Shown here in pieces: positions 11,189 to 22,778 of a DNA stretch of 64,000 nt. The first letter of the stretch is position 1, and every line of letters starts with the position of its first letter. Made by a program: the position numbers and the translations under genes. The stretch is from Nemertoderma westbladi (Eukaryota; Xenacoelomorpha; Nemertodermatida; Nemertodermatidae): contig JAUCBJ010004840.1 in assembly GCA_032718475.1 (NCBI GenBank), positions 1 to 64,000 of the forward strand, given 5' to 3'. A model generated the notes under the pieces. It had not been told where the DNA came from. It searched no databases and was given only the letters and a program-made list of their open reading frames with translations.

Positions 11189-11753
11189 ATGGGATTTGGC
11201 AAAAATAGATTTCATTGTGAGATTAGCGACGAACTGCTTTGTCCTATATGTACGGACGTTCTAGAATCCCCTCTCTACTCCCCTAACTGCGACCACACTT
11301 TCTGCAAGGAATGTATAACACCATGGGTGAAACAGAACGCACGCTGCCCTTTGGACCGGACCAAACTCATTGAGAAACAACTGATAGCTGCGCCACGGAT
11401 TGTGCGAAACCTGCTGTCTCAGCTGTTAATACTTTGTGACTTCGATGATCAAGGTTGCCGTCTGATGGGCCACATTGAAGATCTGCATAGACACCGAATC
11501 TTGTAGTTTCAACCCTTTCCTCAAGATAGAATGCAACTTGGGTTGCGGGTTAATGGTTCCCAAGAACGAAATGGTGTCCCACAACTGTGTAATGGAACTG
11601 CGCAAAGTCGTCAGCAAACTCACTGATAGAGTTCAATCCCTGGAGAACGAAGTTGAAAGGAGTAATAAGTCGGCCAGATTAGAAACATTAGAGAACCAAC
11701 TGAAAAAGATGGAAGTCGGTCTGCGCTTGAATGGACTTACATTGAATTTATAA
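11189..11753 (+). pseudogene. NRDP1/RNF41-like RING E3 ligase fragment with a frameshift
   Basis: Reading from ATG 11189, residues 18-57 form a C3HC4 RING (CPICTDVL, then CDHTFCKECITPW and CPLD), followed by IVRNLLSQL and CDFDDQGC, as in NRDP1-type E3 ubiquitin ligases. The first frame stops at 11506, but the second half of the homology (SCSFNPF, then GCGLMVPKNEMVSHNC and a coiled coil to LTLNL at 11750) continues in another frame. Loss of two bases from an AC repeat near 11487 would explain the break. The NRDP1 C-terminal substrate/USP8-binding domain is absent. There is no intron, so it may be a decayed retrocopy, or a short lineage-specific gene with a sequencing error. Confidence 0.75.
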
Positions 11754-11759
11754 AGATAA

Positions 11760-12636
11760 CTTTATGGATAATTTGCACCTTGGCGTACCCAGCACCATAT
11801 TCTTCAGAATTTGAGGCGAGACAAAACAAAGAGCCATCATGGTTACAATCTGACAATTCTACTATGGCCGTTTTGTAAAGTCAAGGGGAGTGTGTGTGCG
11901 CGTGTTAATCGAAAGAATTGGGATGGCGTCTCGGAAATGTTTTTCGAGTGCATTTTATAATATATTTTGGATCAGCACTTTTTAGATTTAAAACTATTTT
12001 TATACAAATTTAATTATTGAAATCCAAATAGTTAACATTAATTATTCTAGAACATAAAAATATAGCAAAATAATTATAACAATTATTTTTTTAAGTAAAA
12101 TTATGGTGGGGTTTTTTCACATTACTAACTACATGCTCTTTTACATGAAAACAACAAAAATTTGAAAAAGTCTTCCAAGTTGCTTGGTATTTTTTTTTGG
12201 CAATAAGGGTTTTTGGGGTCGACAAATCTGATGGGCTGGGTTACATACAGTACCCCCGTTTTGTAGAGAAGTAGTGTTAATAAGCTTTCCATTTTGTACC
12301 AACCAAAATGGTGGTAGTAAAAATGAGGAAATTGTTATACAAATTTTTAATTACTAATATCTATACATATACATATGAATAATTATATAATAGATTAAAT
12401 AAAATTCAACTAACGTTCAATCACTCAAAAAATGTTTCTATATTTCATGAGCCCTCGACAATTCTCCCGATCCCCCTCAAATATAGGCGATAGTAAATTA
12501 AAGGCGAAGCGAAAATACAACCGAATCATAGGAGAACACAGCAGTAATTAAAATAAGCACCAAAAAATAGCACACTGGGACAAGGACCGGCTGAATTCAT
12601 AAAACTGTAAGAAATCAATTACATTTTTTTTATTAA
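11760..12636. other. Non-coding stretch between RING gene and 47-bp array
   Basis: AT-rich, with no supported gene or recognisable element. The open frame and the array begin directly after a T run at 12625-12633. Confidence 0.5.
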
Positions 12637-12639
12637 ATG

Positions 12640-15600
12640 ACCACAGACAGCCACTCAGACACGGACTCCCCCCACCCCAACCGAAACCTCCAGACAGCCT
12701 CTCAGACACGGAATCCTCCCACCCCAACCGAAACCTCCAGACAGCCTCTCAGATACGGACTCCTCCCAACCGAAACCTCCAGACAGCCTCTCAGACACGG
12801 ACTCCTCCAACCCCAACCGAAACCTCCAGACAGCCTCTCAGACACGGACTCCTCCCAACCCCCAACCGAAACCTCCAGACAGACTCGCAGACACGGACTC
12901 CTCCCACCCCAACCGAAACCTCCAGACAGCCATTCAGACACGGACTCCTCCCACCCCAACCGAAACCTCCTACAGCCTCTCAGACACGGACTCCTCCCAC
13001 CCCAACCGAAACCTCCAGACAGCCTCTCAGACACGGACTCCTCCCAACCGAAACCTCCAGACAGCCTCTCAGACACGGACTCATCCCAACCCCCAACCAA
13101 AACCTCCAGACAGCCTCTCAGACACGGACTCCTCCCAACCCCAACCGAAACCTCCAGACAGCCTCTCAGACACGGACTCCTCCCAACCGAAACCTCCAGA
13201 CAGCCTCTCAGACAAGGACTCCTCCCACAACAACCGAAACCTCCAGACAGCCTCTCAGACACGGACTCCTCCCAACCCCAACCGAAACCTCCAGACAGCC
13301 TCTCAGACACGGACTCCTCCCAACCCCAACCGAAACCTCCAGACAGCCTCTCAGACACGGATTCCTCCCCACCCCAACCGAAACCTCCAGACAGCCTCTC
13401 ACACACGGACTCCTCCCACCCCAACCGAAACCTCCAGACAGCCTCTCAGTCACGGACCCCTCCCAACCCCAACCGAAACCTCCAGACAGCCTCTCAGACA
13501 CGGACTCCCTCCCACCCCAACCGAAACCTCCAGACAGCATCTCAGACACGGACTCCTCCCAACCCCCAACCGAAACCTCCAGACAGCCTCTCAGACACGG
13601 ACTCCTCCCACCCCAACCGAAACCTCCAGACAGCCTCTCAGACACGGACTCCTCCCAACCCCCAACCGAAACCTCCAGACAGCCTCTCACACACGGACTC
13701 CTCCCAACCGAAACCTCCAGACAGCCACTCAGACACGGACTCCTCCCACCCCAACCGAAACCTCCAGACAGCCTCTCAGACACGGACTCCTCCCAACCCC
13801 CAACCGAAACCTACGGACAGCCTCTCAGACACGGACTCCTCCCACCCCAACCGAAACCTCCAGGCAGCCTCTCACACACGGACTCCTCCCAACCGAAACC
13901 TCCAGACAGCCACTCAGACACGGACTCCTCCCACCCCAACCGAAACCTCCAGACAGCCTCTCAGACACGGACTCCTCCCAACCCCCAACCGAAACCTCCA
14001 GACAGCCTTTCAGACACGGACTCCTCCCACCCCAACCGAAACCTCCAGACAGCCACTAGGACACGGACTCCTCCCAACCCCAACCGAAACCTCCAGACAG
14101 CCTCTCAGACACGGACTCCTCCCAACCGAAACCTCCAGACAGCCTCTCAGCCACGGACTCCTCCCACCCCAACCGAAACCTCCAGACAGCCACTCAGACA
14201 CGGACTCCTCCCAACCCCAACCGAAACCTCCAGACAGCCTCTCAGACACGGACTCATCCCAACCCCAACCGAAACCTCCAGACAGCCTGTCAGACACGGA
14301 CTCCACCCAACCCAACCGAAACCTCCAGACAGCCTCTCAGACACGGACTCCTCCCAACCCCAACCGAAACCTCCAGACAGCCTCTCAGACACGGACTCCT
14401 CCCAACCCCAACCGAAACCTCCAGACAGCCTCTCAGACACGGACTCCTCCCAACCCCCAACCAAAACCTCCAGACAGCCTCTCAGACACGGACTCATCCC
14501 AACCCCCAACCGAAACCTCCAGACAGCCTCTCAGAAGACACGGACTCCTCCCAACCCAACCGAAACCTCCAGACAGCCTCTCAGACACGGACTCCTCCCA
14601 ACCCCAACCGAAACCTCCAGACAGCCTCTCAGACACGGACTCCTCCCAACCCCAACCGAAACCTCCAGACAGCGTCTCAGACACGGACTCCTCCCAACCG
14701 AAACCTCCAGACAGCCTCTCAGACACGGACTCCTCCCACCCCAACCGAAACCTCCAGACAGCCACTCAGACACGGACTCCTCCCACCCCAACCGAAACCT
14801 CCAGACAGCCTCTCAGACACGGACTCCTCCCACCCCAACCGAAACCTCCAGACAGCCTCTCAGACACGGACTCCTCCCAACCGAAACCTCCAGACAGCCT
14901 CTCAGACACGGACTCCTCCCACCCCAACCGAAACCTCCAGACAGCCTCTCAGACACGGACTCCTCCCAACCCCCAACCGAAACCTCCAGACAGCCTCGCA
15001 GACACGGACTCCTCCCACCCCAACCGAAACCTCCAGACAGCCATTCAGACACGGACTCCTCCCACCCCAACCGAAACCTCCAGACAGCCTCTCAGACACG
15101 GACTCCTCCCACCCCAACCGAAACCTCCAGACAGCCTCTCAGACACGGACTCCTCCCACCCCAACCGAAACCTCCAGACAGCCTCTCAGACACGGACTCC
15201 TCCCAACCGAAACCTCCAGACAGCCTCTCAGACACGGACTCATCCCAACCCCCAACCGAAACCTCCAGACAGCCTCTCAGACACGGACTCCTCTCAACCC
15301 CAACCGAAACCTCCAGACAGCCTCTCAGACACGGACTCCTCCCAACCCCAACCGAAACCTCCAGACAGCCTCTCAGACACGGACTCCTCCCAACCGAAAC
15401 CTCCAGACAGCCTCTCACACACGGACTCCTCCCAACCGAAACCTCTAGACAGCCACTCAGACACGGACTCCTCCCACCCCAACCGAAACCTCCAGACAGC
15501 CTCTCAGACACGGACTCCTCCCAAACCCCAACCGAAACCTCCGGACAGCCTCTCAGACACGGACTCCTCCCACCCCAACCGAAACCTCCAGACAGAATCT

Positions 15601-18600
15601 CAGACACGGACTCCTCCCAACCCCCAACCGAAACCTCCAGACGGCCTTTCAGGCACGGACTCCTCCCACCCCAACCGAAACCTCCAGACAACCTCTCCGA
15701 CACGGACTCCTCCCACCCCAACCGAAACCTCCAGACAACCTCTCCGACACGGACTCCTCCCACCCCAATCGAAACCTCCAGACAGCCTCTCAGACACGGA
15801 CTCCTGCCAACCCCCAACCAAAACCTCCAGACAGCCTCTCAGACACGGACTCATCCCAACCCCAACCGAAACCTCCAGACAGCCTCTCAGACACGGACTC
15901 CTCCCAACCGAAACCTCCAGACAGTCTCTCAGACACGGACTCCTCCCACCCCAACCGAAACCTCCAGACAGCCTCTCAGACATGGACTCCTCCCAACCCC
16001 CAACCGAAACCTCCAGACAGCCTCTCAGACACGGACTCCTCCCACCCCAACCGAAACCTCCAGACAGCCACTCAGACACGGACTCCTCCCACCCCAACCG
16101 AAACCTCCAGACAGCCTCTCAGACACGGACTCCTCCCACCCCAACCGAAAGCTCCAGACAGCCTCTCAGACACGGACTCCTCCCAACCGAAACCTCCAGA
16201 TAGCCTCTCAGACACGGACTCCTCCCAACCCCCAACCGAAACCTCCAGACAGCCTCGCAGACACGGACTCATCCCACCCCAACCGAAACCTCCAGACAGC
16301 CATTCAGACACGGACTCCTCCCACCCCAACCGAAACCTCCAGACAGCCTCTCAGACACGGACTCCTCCCACCCCAACCGAAACCTCCAGACAGCCTCTCA
16401 GACACGGACTCCTCCCACCCCAACCGAAACCTCCAGACAGCCTCTCAGACACGGACTCATCCCAACCCCCAACCGAAACCTCCAGACAGCCTTTCAGACA
16501 CGTACTCCTCTCAACCCCAACCGAAACCTCCAGACAGCCTCTCAGACACGGACTCCTCCCAACCCCAACCGAAACCTCCAGACAGCCTCTCAGACACGGA
16601 CTCCTCCCAACCGAAACCTCCAGACAGCCTCTCAGACACGGACTCCTCCCACCACAACCGAAACCTCTAGACAGCCACTTAGACACGGACTCCTCCCACC
16701 CCAACCGAAACCTCCAGACAGCCTCTCAGACACGGACTCCTCCCAACCGAAACCTCCAGACACCCTCTCAGACACGGACTCCTCCCACCCCAACCGAAAC
16801 CTCCAGACAGCCTCTAAGACACGGACTCCTCCCACCACAACCGAAACCTCTAGTCAGCCACTTAGACACGGACTCCTCCCACCCCAACCGAAACCTCCAG
16901 ACAGCCTCTCAGACACGGACTCCTCCCACCCCAACCGAAACCTCCAGACAGCCTCTCAGACAGGTACTCCTCCCAACCGAAACCCTCAGACAGCCTCTCA
17001 GACACGGACTCCTCCCAATCCCAACCTCCAGACAGCCTCTCAGACACGGACTCCTCCCACCCCACCCGAAACCTCCAGACAGCCCCTCAGACACGGACTC
17101 CTCCCACCCCAACCGAAACCTCCAGACAGCCTCTCAGACACGAACTCATCCCAACACCCAACCGAAACCTCCGGACAGCCTCTCAGACACGGACTCCTCC
17201 CACCCCAACCGAAACCTCCAGACAGCCTCTCAGACACGAACTCATCCCAACACCCAACCGAAACCTCCGGACAGCCTCTCAGACACGGACTCCTCCCACC
17301 CCAACCGAAACCTCCAGACAGCCACTCAGACACGGACTCCTCCCACCCCAACCGAAACCTCCAGACAGTCTCTCAGACACGGACTCCTCTCAACCCCCAA
17401 CCGAAACCTCCAGACAGCCTCTCAGACACGGACTCCTCCCACCCCAACCGAAACCTCCAGACAGCCTCTCAGACACGGACTCCTCCCACCCCAACCGAAA
17501 CCTCCAGACAGCCTCTCAGACACGGACTCCTCCCAACCCCCAACCGAAACCTCCAGACAGCCTCGCAGACACGGACTCATCCCACCCCAACCGAAACCTC
17601 CAGACAGCCATTCAGACACGGACTCCTCCCACCACAACCGAAACCTCTAGTCAGCCACTTAGACACGGACTCCTCCCACCCCAACCGAAACCTCCAGACA
17701 GCCTCTCAGACACGGACTCCTCCCACCCCAACCGAAACCTCCAGACAGCCTCTCAGACACGGACTCCTCCCAACCGAAACCCTCAGACAGCCTCTCAGAC
17801 ACGGACTCCTCCCAATCCCAACCTCCAGACAGCCTCTCAGACACGGACTCCTCCCACCCCACCCGAAACCTCCAGACAGCCTCTCAGACACGGACTCCTC
17901 CCACCCCAACCGAAACCTCCAGACAGCCTCTCAGACACGAACTCATCCCAACACCCAACCGAAACCTCCGGACAGCCTCTCAGACACGGACTCCTCCCAC
18001 CCCAACCGAAACCTCCAGACAGCCTCTCACACACGGACTCCTCCCAACCGAAACCTCCAGACAGCCACTCAGACACGGACTCCTCCCACCCCAACCGAAA
18101 CCTCCAGACAGCCTCTCAGACACGGACTCCTCCCAACCCCCAACCGAAACCTCCAGACAGCCTCTCAGACACGGACTCCTCCCACCCCAACCGAAACCTC
18201 CAGACAGCCACTAGGACACGGACTCCTCCCAACCCCAACCGAAACCTCCAGACAGCCTCTCAGACACGGACTCCTCCCAACCGAAACCTCCAGACAGCCT
18301 CTCAGCCACGGACTCCTCCCACCCCAACCGAAACCTCCAGACAGCCACTCAGACACGGACTCCTCCTAACCCCAACCGAAACCTCCAGACAGCCTCTCAG
18401 ACACGGACTCATCCCAACCCCAACCGAAACCTCCAGACAGCCTGTCAGACACGGACTCCACCCAACCCAACCGAAACCTCCAGACAGCCTCTCAGACACG
18501 GACTCCTCCCAACCCCAACCGAAACCTCCAGACAGCCTCTCAGACACGGACTCCTCCCAACCCCAACCGAAACCTCCAGACAGCCTCTCAGACACGGACT

Positions 18601-21600
18601 CCTCCCAACCCCCAACCAAAACCTCCAGACAGCCTCTCAGACACGGACTCATCCCAACCCCCAACCGAAACCTCCAGACAGCCTCTCAGACACGGACTCC
18701 TCCCAACCCAACCGAAACCTCCAGACAGCCTCTCAGACACGGACTCCTCCCAACCCCAACCGAAACCTCCAGACAGCCTCTCAGACACGGACTCCTCCCA
18801 ACCCCAACCGAAACCTCCAGACAGCCTCTCAGACACGGACTCCTCCCAACCGAAACCTCCAGACAGCCTCTCAGACACGGACTCCTCCCACCCCAACCGA
18901 AACCTCCAGACAGCCACTCAGACACGGACTCCTCCCACCCCAACCGAAACCTCCAGACAGCCTCTCAGACACGGACTCCTCCCACCCCAACCGAAACTTC
19001 CAGACAGCCTCTCAGACACGGACTCCTCCCAACCGAAACCTCCAGACAGCCTCTCAGACACGGACTCCTCCCACCCCAACCGAAACCTCCAGACAGCCTC
19101 TCAGACACGGACTCCTCCCAACCCCCAACCGAAACCTCCAGACAGCCTCGCAGACACGGACTCCTCCCACCCCAACCGAAACCTCCAGACAGCCATTCAG
19201 ACACGGACTCCTCCCACCCCAACCGAAACCTCCAGACAGCCTCTCAGACACGGACTCCTCCCACCACAACCGAAACCTCCAGACAGCCTCTCAGACACGG
19301 ACTCCTCCCACCCCAACCGAAACCTCCAGACAGCCTCTCAGACACGGACTCCTCCCAACCGAAACCTCCAGACAGCCTCTCAGACACGGACTCATCCCAA
19401 CCCCCAACCGAAACCTCCAGACAGCCTCTCAGACACGGACTCCTCTCAACCCCAACCGAAACCTCCAGACAGCCTCTCAGACACGGACTCCTCCCAACCC
19501 CAACCGAAACCTCCAGACAGCCTCTCAGACACGGACTCCTCCCAACCGAAACCTCCAGACAGCCTCTCACACACGGACTCCTCCCAACCGAAACCTCTAG
19601 ACAGCCACTCAGACACGGACTCCTCCCACCCCAACCGAAACCGCCAGACAGCCTCTCAGTCACGGACTCCTCCCAAACCCCAACCGAAACCTCCGGACAG
19701 CCTCTCAGACACGGACTCCTCCCACCCCAACCGAAACCTCCAGACAGCATCTCAGACACGGACTCCTCCCAACCCCCAACCGAAACCTCCAGACAGCCTC
19801 TCAGGCACGGACTCCTCCCACCCCAACCGAAACCTCCAGACAACCACTAGGACACGGACTCCTCCCACGCCTATCGAAACCTCCAGACAGCCTCTCAGAC
19901 ACGGACTCCTCCCAACCCCCAACCAAAACCTCCAGACAGCCTCTCAGACACGGACTCATCCCAACCCCAACCGAAACCTCCAGACAGCCTCTCAGACACG
20001 GACTCCTCCCAACCGAAACCTCCAGACAGTCTCTCAGACACGGACTCCTCCCACCCCAACCGAAACCTCCAGACAGCCTCTCAGACATGGACTCCTCCCA
20101 ACCCCCAACCGAAACCTCCAGACAGCCTCTCAGACACGGACTCCTCCCACCCCAACCGAAACCTCCAGACAGCCACTCAGACACGGACTCCTCCCACCCC
20201 AACCGATACCTCCAGACAGCCTCTCAGACACGGACTCCTCCCACCCCAACCGAAAGCCCAGACAGCCTCTCAGACTCGGACTCCTCCCAACCCCAACCGA
20301 AACCTCCAGACAGCCTCTCAGACACGGACTCCTCCCAACCCCCAACCGAAACCTCCAGACAGCCTCTCAGACACGGACTCCTCCCACCCCAACCGAAACC
20401 TCCAGACAACCACTAGGACACGGACTCCTCCCACGCCAATCGAAACCTCCAGACAGCCTCTCAGACACGGACTCCTCCCAACCCCCAACCAAAACCTCCA
20501 GACAGCCTCTCAGACACGGACTCATCCCAACCCCAACCGAAACCTCCAGACAGCCTCTCAGACACGGACTCCTCCCAACCGAAACCTCCAGACAGCCTCT
20601 CAGACACGGACTCCTCCCACCCCAACCGAAACCTCCAGATAGCCTCTCAGACACGGACTCCTCCCAACCCCCAACCGAAACCTCCAGACAGCCTCGCAGA
20701 CACGGACTCATCCCACCCCAACCGAAACCTCCAGACAGCCATTCAGACACGGACTCCTCCACCCCAACCGAAACCTCCAGACAGCCTCTCAGACACGGAC
20801 TCCTCCCACCCCAACCGAAACCTCCAGACAGCCTCTCAGACACGGACTCCTCCCACCCCAACCGAAACCTCCAGACAGCCTCTCAGACACGGACTCATCC
20901 CAACCCCCAACCGAAACCTCCAGACAGCCTTTCAGACACGTACTCCTCTCAACCCCAACCGAAACCTCCAGACAGCCTCTCAGACACGGACTCCTCCCAA
21001 CCCCAACCGAAACCTCCAGACAGCCTCTCAGACACGGACTCCTCCCAACCGAAACCTCCAGACAGCCTCTCAGACACGGACTCCTCCCACCACAACCGAA
21101 ACCTCTAGACAGCCACTTAGACACGGACTCCTCCCACCCCAACCGAAACCTCCAGACAGCCTCTCAGACACGGACTCCTCCCAACCGAAACCTCCAGACA
21201 CCCTCTCAGACACGGACTCCTCCCACCCCAACCGAAACCTCCAGACAGCCTCTCAGACACGGACTCCTCCCACCACAACCGAAACCTCTAGTCAGCCACT
21301 TAGACACGGACTCCTCCCACCCCAACCGAAACCTCCAGACAGCCTCTCAGACACGGACTCCTCCTACCCCAACCGAAACCTCCAGACAGCCTCTCAGACA
21401 CGGACTCCTCCCAACCGAAACCCTCAGACAGCCTCTCAGACACGGACTCCTCCCAATCCCAACCTCCAGACAGCCTCTCAGACACGGACTCCTCCCACCC
21501 CACCCGAAACCTCCAGACAGCCTCTCAGACACGAACTCATCCCAACACCCAACCGAAACCTCCAGAAAGCCTCTCGGACACGGACTCCTTTCAAGCGAAA

Positions 21601-21830
21601 CCCCCAGACAGCCTCTCAGACACGGACTCCTCCCAACCGAAACCTTCAGACAGCTTCTCGGACACGGACTCCTTCCAACGGAATCCCTCAGACAACCTCT
21701 CAGACACGGACTCCTCCCAACCCCAACCGAAACCTCCAGACAGCCTCTCAGACACGGACTCCTCCCAACAGAAACCTCCAGACAGCCTCAGACACTGACT
21801 CCTCCCAACCGCAAGCCATGCAGAAGGCAA
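12640..21830. repeat. Large 47-bp minisatellite, about 190-200 units
   Basis: Tandem units of GACAGCCTCTCAGACACGGA, CTCCTCCCA and a variable C-rich part, then CCGAAACCTCCA. Most are 47 bp; shorter units lack the second CCCAA block. Because the unit has no stop codon and 47 is not a multiple of three, the plus strand stays open in all frames (1188 codons, 12637-16203) and the minus strand gives many 60-240 codon frames; I regard all of these as artefacts. Rare variants recur at fixed spacing: CACTAGGACACGG at 14054 and 18209, CCTGTCAG at 14286 and 18441 (4155 bp), CCTCCCAATC at 17011, 17808 and 21449. This shows block duplication inside the array. Confidence 0.93.
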
Positions 21831-21852
21831 AGTCATTGCAAATTGACACTAA

Positions 21853-22775
21853 AGCCCGGTTTCCATGGATGATGCAAGATATCTAGTAGCTTCGAGCTAT
21901 TAGCTACTGGCTCGTCGCCAATTGCTAATAGCCGCGGCCACTAGCTACTGGCCGCGGCCACTAGCTAATAGTCGCGGCCACTAGCTACTCGCCGCGGCCA
22001 CTAGCTAATAGCCGCGGCCACTAGCTAATAGCCGCGGCCACTAGCTACTGGCCGCAGCCAGTGGCTACTTGCCGCGAAACCAGTAGCCACTGGCCGCGAA
22101 GCTACTAACTATTTGCGCGAGGAAAATAGCCTTCAACCAAGTCAGAGCACTGGCTGCACGCTACGTGCCACGCTATATATTTCATATAGTGTATCCTGTT
22201 TCATTATTTTCTCTACACAACCACAACCCCAGATCTATACTACCCCAGAGGAATATGGCATACAATTGGTGTAACATTCATGCCGAAACGAAATGTACCC
22301 TGCCGGATCGAACCCATAACCACCAGAGGGATGTGAATTCAATGTAACGGATTTAACTACTACGCTAATACATATTTTTGTATCCTTTTTGAAAATGTTC
22401 TACAACATTTTATCTAATTATTTAAACAAATTGTTCTAGAACATTTATATTTTATTCTAGAACAACGAGTGTGGGATCCGAAACTGGTAATTGCCACATC
22501 CTCCATTAAAAATGAAAGTAAGCCGTGAAAACTATTTATGTAATATGTGATGGGTGGAAATTAACTGAAAGATACAGAAAAAATATATTAACAGGCGTGG
22601 AACATTGCAGATATCTGTGTTTTATGGAAAACGGTTTCACAGTGACTCAAATAGCCGGTTGCTACGAGGCGCGGCCAACAGCTAGTAGCCTGCCGATACT
22701 AGCTATTTTCAGTATGGCCACTAGCCGCATTGTGGCACGTAAGTTGTAGCTAAGTTACATCCAGTAAACCGGGCT
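21853..22775. mobile_element. Harbinger-like non-autonomous DNA transposon, TAA target duplication
   Basis: The left end AGCCCGGTTTCCATGGATG matches the reversed right end AGCCCGGTTTACTGGATG. TAA flanks both sides (21850-21852 and 22776-22778), the 3-bp duplication expected of PIF/Harbinger elements. Subterminal segments on both sides carry CTAGTAGC, TAGCTA and CGCGGCCA words in inverted arrangement. No transposase is present; two small open frames (22165-22347, 22525-22749) are not recognisable. Confidence 0.72.
21895..22085. repeat. 21-bp palindrome-rich minisatellite inside the Harbinger-like element
   Basis: About nine units of GCCGCGGCCACTAGCTAATA, with TAATAG/TACTGG variants. The unit includes the palindromes CCGCGG, CGGCCG-like overlaps and TAGCTA. 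It lies close to the left terminus, where some MITEs carry subterminal tandem repeats. Confidence 0.8.
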
Positions 22776-22778
22776 TAA

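Noticed and set aside
12637-16203. 1188-codon plus-strand open frame and many antisense frames rich in SDTDSS or SERLSGG repeats
   Set aside because: The 47-bp unit has no stop codon in any frame, so openness is automatic; all frames encode shifted versions of the same repeat and there is no unique domain, start context or exon evidence.
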